Part shown: one piece after another, positions 53,788-61,689 of the stretch
How positions within the stretch are numbered: position 1 is the first letter of the stretch
Layout of the letters: every line of letters begins with the position of its first letter
Assembly: GCA_019359155.1 (NCBI GenBank)
Contig: JAHHHV010000069.1
Span: forward strand, 82,931-146,930
Direction: 5' to 3'
Source of the DNA: Pegethrix bostrychoides GSE-TBD4-15B
GTDB taxonomy: Bacteria > Cyanobacteriota > Cyanobacteriia > Elainellales > Elainellaceae
Length of the DNA stretch: 64,000 bases
Notes under the pieces: generated by a model
What the model was told of the DNA's origin: nothing
Seen by the model: only the letters and a program-made list of their open reading frames with translations
Databases searched by the model: none
Translations under genes and position numbers: made by a program

Positions 53788-54780
53788 ATGCAAGAAACAA
53801 CCTGGACAGCATCCACAAGGCATCACCAAAACTTTGCTCAAGTGCTCCAGAGCTACTGGCAGCTCACCAAGCCCAGAATTATTATCTTGCTGCTGGTGAC
53901 AACTGCAGGCAGCATGTGGATTGCAGCCAAAGGCGAAGTTGATCCCCTGCTATTGCTAGTGACGCTTGTAAGCGGAGCGCTAGCCGCCGCCTCGGCCAAC
54001 ACGATCAACTGCCTCTACGATCGCGACATTGACTATGACATGGAGCGCACTCGGCATCGCCCGCTGCCCTCAGGACGGATTCAGCCCCGCGACGCGCTGA
54101 TCTTCGCGATTGGGCTGGCGGTGCTCTCCTTCACTCTGCTGACAGTTTTTGCCAATCTGCTCAGCGCCATGCTGGCCATGTCGGGGATCGTCACCTACGT
54201 CTTGGTCTACACCCATTGGTTGAAGCGCCACAGTACCCAAAATATCGTAATTGGCGGCGCGGCAGGCGCAATTCCGCCGCTGGTCGGCTGGGCGGCGGTG
54301 ACGGGTGAACTGAGCTGGACAGCTTGGCTCTATTTCCTGATCATCTTTCTCTGGACCCCCCCGCACTTCTGGGCGCTGGCGATGATGATCCAAAAAGACT
54401 ACGCCAAAGTGGGCGTGCCGATGCTGCCCGTCATTAAAGGCGACGAGGTGACGGCCAAGCAAATCTGGCTCTACAGTCTGCTGCTGATTCCGGCGACGCT
54501 GATGCTGGTCTACCCGCTGCATGAGCTAGGAGCCGTCTATGCGTCAATCGCGCTGGGGCTGGGCGGTCTGTTTTTGGTCAAGGCTTGGGCGTTGCTGCAA
54601 GCTCCTTCCGATCAAGGACTGGCTCGCTCGCTGTTCAAGTATTCGATTCTCTATATGATGCTGCTCTCTGCCGGGATGGCGATCGACAGCCTGCCGATTA
54701 CGCATCAGGTGGTGGCAAGTTTGGGTGAGCATGTCACCACGGTAGTGATGATGGCTCAGCGTCATTTGCCGATCAGCTAG
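53788..54780 (+). CDS. ctaB: Protohaem IX farnesyltransferase (haem O synthase)
   Basis: A 330-residue UbiA-family prenyltransferase that adds the farnesyl tail to haem B. It has the first aspartate motif [20 protein letters not shown], the second motif [20 protein letters not shown], and about nine TM helices. Together with ctaA it supplies haem A to the divergently encoded oxidase. ATG 53788 has AGGAAG upstream. The ABC ATPase gene follows after 54 bases. Confidence 0.97.
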   Translation: MQETTWTASTRHHQNFAQVLQSYWQLTKPRIIILLLVTTAGSMWIAAKGEVDPLLLLVTLVSGALAAASANTINCLYDRDIDYDMERTRHRPLPSGRIQPRDALIFAIGLAVLSFTLLTVFANLLSAMLAMSGIVTYVLVYTHWLKRHSTQNIVIGGAAGAIPPLVGWAAVTGELSWTAWLYFLIIFLWTPPHFWALAMMIQKDYAKVGVPMLPVIKGDEVTAKQIWLYSLLLIPATLMLVYPLHELGAVYASIALGLGGLFLVKAWALLQAPSDQGLARSLFKYSILYMMLLSAGMAIDSLPITHQVVASLGEHVTTVVMMAQRHLPIS

Positions 54781-54834
54781 TCCAGTCCGCGAATCCCGCT
54801 AAAATGGAGCTGTCGGCATCATAAAGCTTGTTAT

Positions 54835-55854
54835 ATGGCTCCTGCGGTTTTAATTGAAGATCTGCAAAAGCGTTACGGGGCACTAGAGGCGCTCAAGGGC
54901 GTTTCGTTTGAAGTCGCATCGGGCGAAATTTTTGGACTGCTAGGGCCAAATGGCGCAGGCAAAACCACAACACTGCGTTGCCTCTGCACGTTGGCGACTC
55001 CGGACGCGGGGCGCATCGAATTGTCTGGGATTTCGGTGCTGGATCAGCCAAAGCTGGCTCGCCAAAAGCTGGGCTACGTGGCGCAGGAGGTGGCGCTGGA
55101 CAAGGTGCTGACCGGACGCGAATTGCTCCAGCTTCAGGCGGCGATTTATCATTTGCCTGCTGACAGCATCAAGCCGCAGATCGATCAGGCGATTGCGCTG
55201 CTGAGTCTGGAAGACTGGGCAGATAAACGCACCGGCACTTATTCGGGTGGTTTGAAAAAGCGGCTTGATTTGGCGGCGGGTTTGCTGCATCAGCCGGATC
55301 TGCTGGTGTTGGATGAACCGACCGTCGGGCTGGATATTGAGAGCCGCGTGGTGGTCTGGGACTTTTTGCGGCAGCTCCGCGACAGCGGCACGACAATTCT
55401 GCTGACGAGCCACTACCTCGAAGAGGTCGATGCGCTGGCAGATCGAGTGGCAATTATCGACCAGGGCAAGGTGATTTCGTCGGGTACGCCTTCGGCGCTG
55501 AAAGATCGCGTGGGCGGCGACCGGGTGACGCTGCGGATTCGCGAGTTTACGTCAGCGGAGGAGGCAGCGTCGGCTAAGTCGATGCTGCAAGCAATGCCGT
55601 TTGTGCAGGAGGTGATCATCAACTCGGCGCAGGGCAATTCGCTGAACTTGGTGGTTACGCCCCAAAGCGAGGCGCTGATGATGATTCAGCAAGCGCTTAA
55701 AGCTGCGGATCTGCCCACCTTTGGTATCTCGCAGTCACGCCCTAGCCTGGATGATGTCTATCTGGCGGCGACAGGCAAAACCTTGATGGATGCCGAGATG
55801 GCCGCTGCGAGCAGTCGGGATTTGAAGGCCGAGCGTAAGCAAAACATGCGGTAG
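54835..55854 (+). CDS. ABC transporter ATP-binding protein (drug-export type), without a permease gene
   Basis: A 339-residue ATPase: Walker A GPNGAGKTT (37-45), signature TYSGGLKKRLDLAAGLL, Walker B LLVLDEPTVGLD, and H-loop TSHYLEEVDALADRV. The C-terminal part of about 100 residues (VTLRIREFTSAEEAASAKSM, PSLDDVYLAATGKTL) matches the DrrA/CcmA-like drug and polysaccharide exporter group, which works with a separate ABC-2 permease. In other cyanobacteria a permease gene commonly follows ctaA-ctaB-ABC; here a tRNA and nurA follow. The partner must be encoded elsewhere. Confidence 0.9.
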   Translation: MAPAVLIEDLQKRYGALEALKGVSFEVASGEIFGLLGPNGAGKTTTLRCLCTLATPDAGRIELSGISVLDQPKLARQKLGYVAQEVALDKVLTGRELLQLQAAIYHLPADSIKPQIDQAIALLSLEDWADKRTGTYSGGLKKRLDLAAGLLHQPDLLVLDEPTVGLDIESRVVVWDFLRQLRDSGTTILLTSHYLEEVDALADRVAIIDQGKVISSGTPSALKDRVGGDRVTLRIREFTSAEEAASAKSMLQAMPFVQEVIINSAQGNSLNLVVTPQSEALMMIQQALKAADLPTFGISQSRPSLDDVYLAATGKTLMDAEMAAASSRDLKAERKQNMR

Positions 55855-55960
55855 GCAAAATTGAGCTTGCTGCGATGAGGAATTTCTGAGTCTCTGTAAG
55901 AATAAAGCAAGCTTCAGGTATGGCAGCTTAGAACAGATCTGCTATGATCTCGATTATTCT

Positions 55961-56034
55961 GGGGCTGTAGCTCAGCTGGATAGAGCGACCGCCTCCTAAG
56001 CGGTAGGTCGAGGGTTCGAATCCCGCCAGCCCTG
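55961..56034 (+). tRNA. tRNA-Arg (CCU)
   Basis: A standard cloverleaf: acceptor GGGGCTG/CAGCCCT with a G-U first pair, D arm GCTC...GAGC, anticodon stem ACCGC/GCGGT around CTCCTAA (anticodon CCT), and T loop TTCGAAT. The T stem is GAGGG/CCCGC, leaving an A-G mismatch at its second pair. CCA is not encoded. Confidence 0.93.
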
Positions 56035-56108
56035 TACCCTTCAAAGCTCAGTCAGGGCAGAGATTTTCAGAGAGATTTAAGCTTGAAGTTCGTATCATCA
56101 CGCCGCCG

Positions 56109-57305
56109 ATGCTAGATCTGATCAAGCTGTCTCGCCAGATGCAGGGGATTGGCCAACATCTGACCCAGGAAGCTGCCGCCACCCGACAAAGGCTAGAGCT
56201 GGCGCGGCAAATTTTGGTGCAGGCCGCCGAGCGTCAGGACGAGCTAATGAACCAGCAGCAGCTCTGGCGCGATCGGTTGAGCTTTACGGCGGCTGTCCCC
56301 ATTGAGCCGCTGAACACCCGCATTGATTTGACTGCGGCTCCGGCGGTTCACAGCGTAATTGCCACCGACGGCTCACAGATTGCCCCTAGCCACCACGAAA
56401 TTGCCTACTGCTATTTAATCAACGTTGGGCGGGTGGCGCTGCACTACGGCCAGAATCGGCATCCGCTGCTCGACAGCGCTCCGGAAGTATTTTACCGACC
56501 CGAAGACCTTTACGCCTCGCGGCAGTGGGGCATCCGCACCGAAGAATGGATGGGCTATCGCCGCACGGTTTCTGAGGCGACAGTGCTGGCTGAGCTGGCG
56601 AGTGAACTGTCTCAGGGCAATGCGGGTCAGCCTATCTCAGCACCCACTCTGACGATGGTAGACGGTTCGCTGATCCACTGGTTTCTCGACCCGCTGCCGG
56701 CAGATGCCCGCGCCCAGATTTTGCCGCCGATTTTAGCCGCCTGGGAGCAGCTGCAAGCCCTGCGAATTCCGATTGTCGGCTACCTGAGCGCCGCCCGCAG
56801 CGCCGAGTCGATGAACTTTCTGCGGCTGCAAAGCTGCACCTATCTCGCGCCCGACTGCCAAACCCACTGTGCTGGCCAGAGCGATCTGGCGCCCTGTCAA
56901 GTCTTTTCACCGCTGCGGGATACGGCGCTTTGGGGGCTATTGCTGGAACCGGGACAGCGGGGGGCAATTTGGCGTAGCTCGGCCAAAATTTTGGAGAGCT
57001 ACGGCGAGCAGCACGTTTACTTTTGCTATGTGCATATGGGTTCAGAGATCGCCCGCGTTGAGTTTCCCGGCTGGGTGGCCACTGATGCTGAACTGCTGGA
57101 TAGCGCCCTCAGCCTGACGCTAACTCAGGTGCAAAAAGGCTATGGCTACCCGGTGGCGCTGGCTGAGGCGCATAATCAGGCGGTGGTCAAAGGTGGTGAC
57201 CGCGCTCGGTTTTTTGGTCTGCTAGAGCAGCAGATGATCCGGGCGGGCTTAAAAAATATCGGCACTTCCTATAAAGAAGCCCGCAAGCGCGGCAGCATCG
57301 CCTAA
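56109..57305 (+). CDS. nurA: NurA-domain nuclease
   Basis: A 398-residue protein with a coiled N-terminus (1-60) and a NurA domain: VIATDGSQIAPSHHEIAYCY (Asp87), TLTMVDGSLIHWFLDPL, PIVGYLSAARSAESMNF, YFCYVHMGSEIARVEFPGW and ALAEAHNQAVVKGGDRARFF. NurA is a 5'-3' nuclease that in archaea works with HerA in end resection at DNA breaks; bacterial versions are less studied. Four cysteines (between about 242 and 266, including CQTHC) could hold a metal. No herA gene is nearby. Confidence 0.88.
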   Translation: MLDLIKLSRQMQGIGQHLTQEAAATRQRLELARQILVQAAERQDELMNQQQLWRDRLSFTAAVPIEPLNTRIDLTAAPAVHSVIATDGSQIAPSHHEIAYCYLINVGRVALHYGQNRHPLLDSAPEVFYRPEDLYASRQWGIRTEEWMGYRRTVSEATVLAELASELSQGNAGQPISAPTLTMVDGSLIHWFLDPLPADARAQILPPILAAWEQLQALRIPIVGYLSAARSAESMNFLRLQSCTYLAPDCQTHCAGQSDLAPCQVFSPLRDTALWGLLLEPGQRGAIWRSSAKILESYGEQHVYFCYVHMGSEIARVEFPGWVATDAELLDSALSLTLTQVQKGYGYPVALAEAHNQAVVKGGDRARFFGLLEQQMIRAGLKNIGTSYKEARKRGSIA

Positions 57306-57446
57306 GCTCAACGAGACTCATTGAGCCAGATGTCGATCCGCAACAGCCGTCTTATAATCAGTCTTATAATTGACGTAATTAACGAATAAGGCTGCGCTGA
57401 TGCAGCTTGACCCAGTAAATATCGTGATTCGCTTAGGGTTAAGTCC

Positions 57447-58088
57447 ATGACTTCATACGCCACGACTGCCAGAGCTGATTTGAGCGAGCTGAGACGGCTC
57501 AAGAGCCTGCTGCCGCCCGAACTCAAAAGCTGGGTGACCATTGAAGCCTCCACCGCCGTCAATCCGCCGCTGATTACCTGTGAAGAAATTGGCCGCGATC
57601 AGGTGGAAGTGCAGGTGGACTTGGCCAAATGGGACGCGCTAGCGCTCGATCAGCGCAACCTGATGTTTTGGCATGAGGTGGCTCGCATCCAGCAGGACAC
57701 CATCCCGCGAGACGGATGGGAAATGGCGGCGCTAGCGATTGGCTTGGGCGGCGCAGTGGGCGAACTCTGGGTGCAGGACGGCCTGCTGCTGATTCTGGCG
57801 ATGATTCTCTGCGGCGTTTCTGGCTGGCGGCTCTATCAACGTAACGCGGGCGAAAAAACCCTGCGCGAAGCGATCGACGCAGACGAAAAGGCAATCGCCT
57901 TGGCAACCCGCTTTGGCTACACCCTGCCCAACGCCTACAAAAGCCTCGGCAGCGTCCTGAAAATCATGATCGAACAGTCGCCCAAGAAAAAACAGCGCCG
58001 ACGCTATGAAGCTAGACTGGATGCCTTGAAGAAAAGCGCTGCTAAAGCCAAAGCGCAGGTGAAAGCCGAACGCTCGGATCTGCTCTAA
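57447..58088 (+). CDS. DUF3318 family membrane protein
   Basis: A 213-residue protein found in cyanobacteria. Domain features: ELRRLKSLLPPELKSWVTIE, DLAKWDALALDQRNLMFWHE, one or two closely spaced TM segments (about 95-130, LAIGLGGAVGELWVQDGLLL region), and a basic C-terminal helix (KKKQRRRYEARLDALKKSAA). The WHEVARIQ stretch faintly recalls zinc-peptidase helices but lacks the full HExxH motif. Function unknown. It precedes menC by five bases on the same strand, so they are likely cotranscribed. Confidence 0.82.
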   Translation: MTSYATTARADLSELRRLKSLLPPELKSWVTIEASTAVNPPLITCEEIGRDQVEVQVDLAKWDALALDQRNLMFWHEVARIQQDTIPRDGWEMAALAIGLGGAVGELWVQDGLLLILAMILCGVSGWRLYQRNAGEKTLREAIDADEKAIALATRFGYTLPNAYKSLGSVLKIMIEQSPKKKQRRRYEARLDALKKSAAKAKAQVKAERSDLL

Positions 58089-58093
58089 GCCGA

Positions 58094-59128
58094 ATGAAGC
58101 TCGAGGTTCGCGCCTACGCTCGCCCCTTCAAAACCCCGCTGCAAACCTATCATGGCGACTGGTCGGTGCGGCGGGGTTTGATTTTGCGGATGGACACTGA
58201 GTCTGGCATCGGCTGGGGAGAGGTTGCCCCAATTGCCGCCTTTGGCACAGAGCGCTACGAAGCGGCTTTGGAATTTTGTCAGTCACTACCCCAGCAGATC
58301 ACGCTAGCCGAGCTTCAGCAAATCCCAGCAACTCACCCTGCCTGTCGATTCGGGCTAGAGGCAGCTTGGGAACTGGCGCAGAGTTCCCAAGCTGCCCCCT
58401 ACCCTTCGGGAAGGCTACGCCTAGAAACAGGGGGAACCCAATCCGAGCAGCTCGAAGTCTCCCTTTTGAAGGTAGGGGGATCTCTTGCCAGCACCCTCTT
58501 ACCCACCGGCAGCGCGGCGCTCGACAGTCCGCTGCTGTTTGGCAATCGGCTGGTTACCGCACGACCCCACACCTTTAAATGGAAAATTGGCGCTGCTCCG
58601 ATTCAGCAAGAGTTGGACATATTTCACGAGTTAATCAGCCTGCTGCCGATGGGAGCCAAGCTGCGGCTAGATGCGAATGGCGGACTCACCTGGCAGGAAG
58701 CCTGCACCTGGCTGCAACTCTGTGACGGCTACGGCATCGAGTTTTTGGAGCAGCCGTTACCGCCTGAGCAATTTTCACTGATGCTGAAGCTGCGCCAGCG
58801 CTACAGCACCCCGATTGCGCTGGATGAATCGGTGACGGGTTTGGCGCAGCTCAAAGACTGTCTTGCTCAGGGCTGGCGCGGCATCTTTGTGATTAAAGCA
58901 CCGCTAATGGGTTCGCCCGTGACGCTACGAGAGTTTTGCCAAGCCGAGGCGCTTGATCTAGTTTGGTCATCGGTCTTTGAAACGACAGTAGCGCGTCAGT
59001 ATATTGAGGAATTTTTGATTGCGGCACTGCCTGTTGCCAATCGAGCCGTTGGCTTTGGAGTGGATCAGTGGTTTGCAGATGGCTGGGAGCGGCTGAGTCC
59101 TGAGCAGATTTGGGAGCGGTTGGCTTAG
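58094..59128 (+). CDS. menC: o-Succinylbenzoate synthase, with an in-frame repeat insertion
   Basis: A 344-residue enolase-superfamily enzyme that dehydrates SHCHC to o-succinylbenzoate in phylloquinone/menaquinone synthesis. Catalytic features: TFKWKIG with Lys164, LRLDANGG, EFLEQPL, LDESVTG and FVIKAPLMG. Residues about 98-131 (PYPSGRLRLETGGTQSEQLE and onward) have no counterpart in the family and come from a palindromic repeat element inserted in frame between ELAQSSQA and STLLPTGSAALDSPLL, both conserved. The insertion lies between the N-terminal cap and barrel and may be tolerated as a loop. MenE follows after 59 bases. Confidence 0.93.
   Translation: MKLEVRAYARPFKTPLQTYHGDWSVRRGLILRMDTESGIGWGEVAPIAAFGTERYEAALEFCQSLPQQITLAELQQIPATHPACRFGLEAAWELAQSSQAAPYPSGRLRLETGGTQSEQLEVSLLKVGGSLASTLLPTGSAALDSPLLFGNRLVTARPHTFKWKIGAAPIQQELDIFHELISLLPMGAKLRLDANGGLTWQEACTWLQLCDGYGIEFLEQPLPPEQFSLMLKLRQRYSTPIALDESVTGLAQLKDCLAQGWRGIFVIKAPLMGSPVTLREFCQAEALDLVWSSVFETTVARQYIEEFLIAALPVANRAVGFGVDQWFADGWERLSPEQIWERLA
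58386..58490. repeat. Palindromic repeat element inserted within menC
   Basis: About 100 bp containing several small palindromes: CCTTCGGGAAGG, CCCCCT...AGGGGG flanks, and CCCTTTTGAAGGTAGGGGG. Motifs like CTTCGGGAAGGCTACGCC and TCTCCCTTTTGAAGG...GGGGGATC are typical of dispersed intergenic repeats in cyanobacteria. Here the element keeps the menC frame open. Exact borders cannot be fixed without a homologue alignment. Confidence 0.65.
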
Positions 59129-59187
59129 CGTAAGTTGTAGAGTGCGCCTGGATCTGAGACGATGGAGGTCTTCTTCAGATTGTCCGC

Positions 59188-60537
59188 ATGACGCCTTTCA
59201 CGTATCTCAAAAACTGCCGCGCCGATTGGCTAATAGGTCAGGCAAGCCACGCAGAGCTGTTGGCTTTGACGCAGCAGCGGTTGACAGAGCTGGCGCGGTT
59301 TCAGTCGCTGCCCGTGATTTGCCTTGCGGAAACTGAGCCAACTGCATTCCTGGCGGGCTGGATTGCCGCCTGTGAGTTGGGCTGTCCGCTGTTCCTTGGC
59401 AATCCTAGCTGGGCGGTGAGTGAATGGCGGCAGGTCTGCGAGCTAGCCTGCCCTGATTTGGTTTGGGGCAAAAGCCTAGAGCTACCATCATCCCGGAATT
59501 CGAGCGCAGCGCAGCCGGGATGGATCATGATTCCCACGGGCGGATCTTCGGGGCAGATTCGCTTTGCGGTGCATACCTGGGAAACGCTAATGGCCGCAGT
59601 CTCAGGCTTCCAGGCTTATTTTCAGATCGAGAAGATCAACACTTGCTGCGTCTTACCGCTCTATCACGTCAGCGGTTTGATGCAGGCGTTGCGGTCATTC
59701 AGCACGGGCGGCAAACTGGCGCTGCTATCCATGTCGCAGCTGGAGCAGTTCGAGCCAGAATTCGAGCCAGAAGAGTATTTCCTGTCGCTGGTGCCAACTC
59801 AGCTTCAGCGATTGCTGCCCATTGCAAAACGGCTCGCCCGGTTTCGGGCGGTCTTTTTGGGTGGCGCAGCTGCCTGGCCAAAATTACTCGCTCAGGCGAG
59901 ACAAGCGCAGATTCCGCTCGCCCCAACTTACGGCATGACCGAAACAGCCGCCCAAATTGCGACGCTCAAGCCTGCCGATTTCTTGCAGGGAAAAACGGGC
60001 TGCGGACAGCTGTTGCCCCATGCCGATATTCAACTTGTGCAGCCAGATACAGCAGGCATCGGCAGCCTGACGATTCGCTCAAACTCTCTAATGCTGGGCT
60101 ATTTCCCGGCTCTAGAACGCCTGGATGAATTTCAAACTGATGATTTGGGATATTTTGATGTTCAAAATAGCTTGCATATCAAAGGGCGCAGTAGCCAAAA
60201 GATTATTACTGGCGGCGAGAACGTATTCCCAACTGAAGTTGAGGCTGCCATCCGCGCTACAGGATTAGTCAGCGATGTTGCCGTTTTGGGAATGCCCGAT
60301 CAGACCTGGGGAGAAACAGTCGTTGCGGTTTGTGTCGCTGAAAATTTAGCTCCGGCTAGGTTAAAAACAGCCCTAGAGCCTTATTTGAGTTCCTACAAAC
60401 TGCCCAAACGCTGGCTGTGGATCGATCAAATTCCCCGCAACGCGCAGGGAAAAGTGAATCTAACCCAGCTCAAGCAGTTCGCATCTGGTCAAACTCATAT
60501 TCCTCCTCAGCCACCAACACCGTCGGCTGATGCCTGA
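59188..60537 (+). CDS. menE: o-Succinylbenzoate-CoA ligase
   Basis: A 449-residue adenylate-forming enzyme that activates o-succinylbenzoate with CoA. Motifs: the P-loop IMIPTGGSSGQIRF, VLPLYHVSGLMQALRSF, APTYGMTETAAQIATL, the hinge TDDLGYFDVQNSLHIKGRSS and the C-terminal IPRNAQGKVNL with the catalytic lysine. The short N-terminal domain is typical of cyanobacterial MenE. A 12 bp duplication makes EFEPEFEPEE mid-protein. It follows menC on the same strand. The last 68 bases overlap the end of convergent osmC-family gene, so the Pro-rich C-terminus (HIPPQPPTPSADA) is read on both strands. Confidence 0.94.
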   Translation: MTPFTYLKNCRADWLIGQASHAELLALTQQRLTELARFQSLPVICLAETEPTAFLAGWIAACELGCPLFLGNPSWAVSEWRQVCELACPDLVWGKSLELPSSRNSSAAQPGWIMIPTGGSSGQIRFAVHTWETLMAAVSGFQAYFQIEKINTCCVLPLYHVSGLMQALRSFSTGGKLALLSMSQLEQFEPEFEPEEYFLSLVPTQLQRLLPIAKRLARFRAVFLGGAAAWPKLLAQARQAQIPLAPTYGMTETAAQIATLKPADFLQGKTGCGQLLPHADIQLVQPDTAGIGSLTIRSNSLMLGYFPALERLDEFQTDDLGYFDVQNSLHIKGRSSQKIITGGENVFPTEVEAAIRATGLVSDVAVLGMPDQTWGETVVAVCVAENLAPARLKTALEPYLSSYKLPKRWLWIDQIPRNAQGKVNLTQLKQFASGQTHIPPQPPTPSADA

Positions 60538-60973
60538 CTGGGAAGGCCATTGAGTTGGCGATAAAGCAGACTTCATGCGCCTCATGGTGCAGATCTTGGG
60601 CGCGCTCCAGGCTGTCGCCTAGCTCAATCGTGACTCTGGGCTTGAGCATCACTTCGGTGAAGCGCACCTTGCCCTGCTGATTGGCCATCTGCCCTTCTAC
60701 TTCATCGACATAAGACACTACCCGGATGCCAGCCTGCGCGCAGAGCGCTAAATAGCTGAGCATATGGCAGGCTGAAAGCGACGAAACCAGCAGGTCTTCT
60801 GGGTTGTGCAGGGACGGATTGCCGCGAAAGCAAGCGTCGGCAGAACCGACAATACAAAGCTTGCCGTCGATGGCCACAATATATTCGCGGGAATAGGCAT
60901 CATAAGAAGTGGTAGCTCCTTTACTGGCGCCTGTCCAAATGGTCGTTGCTCGATAGTGATGTTCTGCGGTCAT
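60470..60973 (-). CDS. OsmC-family peroxiredoxin-like protein
   Basis: A 167-residue protein of the OsmC/Ohr superfamily, which reduces organic hydroperoxides through two cysteines. Cys69 (SLSACHMLSYLALCA) and Cys136 (HEVCFIANSM) are at the expected positions, and NPEDLLVSSLSACH is the family motif. The thiol donor is unknown. ATG 60973 has GAGG upstream. Its C-terminal 22 codons overlap the menE 3' end on the other strand. Confidence 0.9.
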   Translation of the reverse strand: MTAEHHYRATTIWTGASKGATTSYDAYSREYIVAIDGKLCIVGSADACFRGNPSLHNPEDLLVSSLSACHMLSYLALCAQAGIRVVSYVDEVEGQMANQQGKVRFTEVMLKPRVTIELGDSLERAQDLHHEAHEVCFIANSMAFPVRHQPTVLVAEEEYEFDQMRTA

Positions 60974-61182
60974 TTGCGGTTGCCTCTATCATCCAGTAGT
61001 GCAAATGGACGCTTAAGTATATGAGATTTTCGTAGAAGTCAATCCCTAGATGCGTAAAGTTTTGAAATCTAGACCGCTATATCTAGCAGGTGAAGCAAAA
61101 ATTAGCCCAGCTCTAGACCATTTCTCTAGACTATTTCTCTGGGTGATCTCTCTAGATCATCGTTCCGGCACGACAAGGCCGA

Positions 61183-61530
61183 TCAATACTCTAAACAGAT
61201 TGTCTCAAACTGAGACGTAGCTTGAGACTTAGATTGAGACGCAGATTGAATAGGACGCATCCGACTGCCCTTAATTAGCCCTGCTCCAGATTGACCTGTC
61301 TGCACAGTCTGCACAGTCTGCGTCATTAGCTCCAGCTCTCCAGTCTCTGATGCTAGGGCAGTCAGCCGCTCCGTGATCTGCTGCTGTCGCTGTTCTAGCG
61401 TCTCCAACTCTTGCTCTAGCCGCTGTTTTTCAATCAGCAACTTGTACAGCTCTAGATGGGCAGTGGCCGCCGTCTGCTTGCGGGGCATCGTGCTAATTTT
61501 TGGAAAGGTTCTCGCAACTCTAGGCTTCAT
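61183..61530 (-). CDS. Small coiled-coil protein, possibly GvpV-like
   Basis: A 115-residue protein: a basic N-terminus (KPRVARTFPKISTMPRKQ), a helix HLELYKLLIEKQRLEQELET continuing LEQRQQQITERLTAL, and a Ser/Gln-rich tail with short TVQT and KSQA-type repeats. The LYKLxxEKxRLxxEL pattern followed by a second short helix resembles small gas vesicle accessory proteins of the GvpV type that are absent from the main cluster 20 kb away. The resemblance is by pattern only. It is divergent from the next gene and has no close operon partner. Confidence 0.5.
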   Translation of the reverse strand: MKPRVARTFPKISTMPRKQTAATAHLELYKLLIEKQRLEQELETLEQRQQQITERLTALASETGELELMTQTVQTVQTGQSGAGLIKGSRMRPIQSASQSKSQATSQFETICLEY

Positions 61531-61689
61531 AGGAAGATGGTTAAGAATAGCGTCGTCCTAGTGTGCCCAGCTTATGCCCAGCTTGCGCCTAGCTTCGGGT
61601 ATTCGCAGCCGTTCTTTCAACCTTCTGCTGACCCAGTTCGTTTAATTGACTACATTCTGAAGATTCTTAGCCCTCGATAATTAGCCTAT

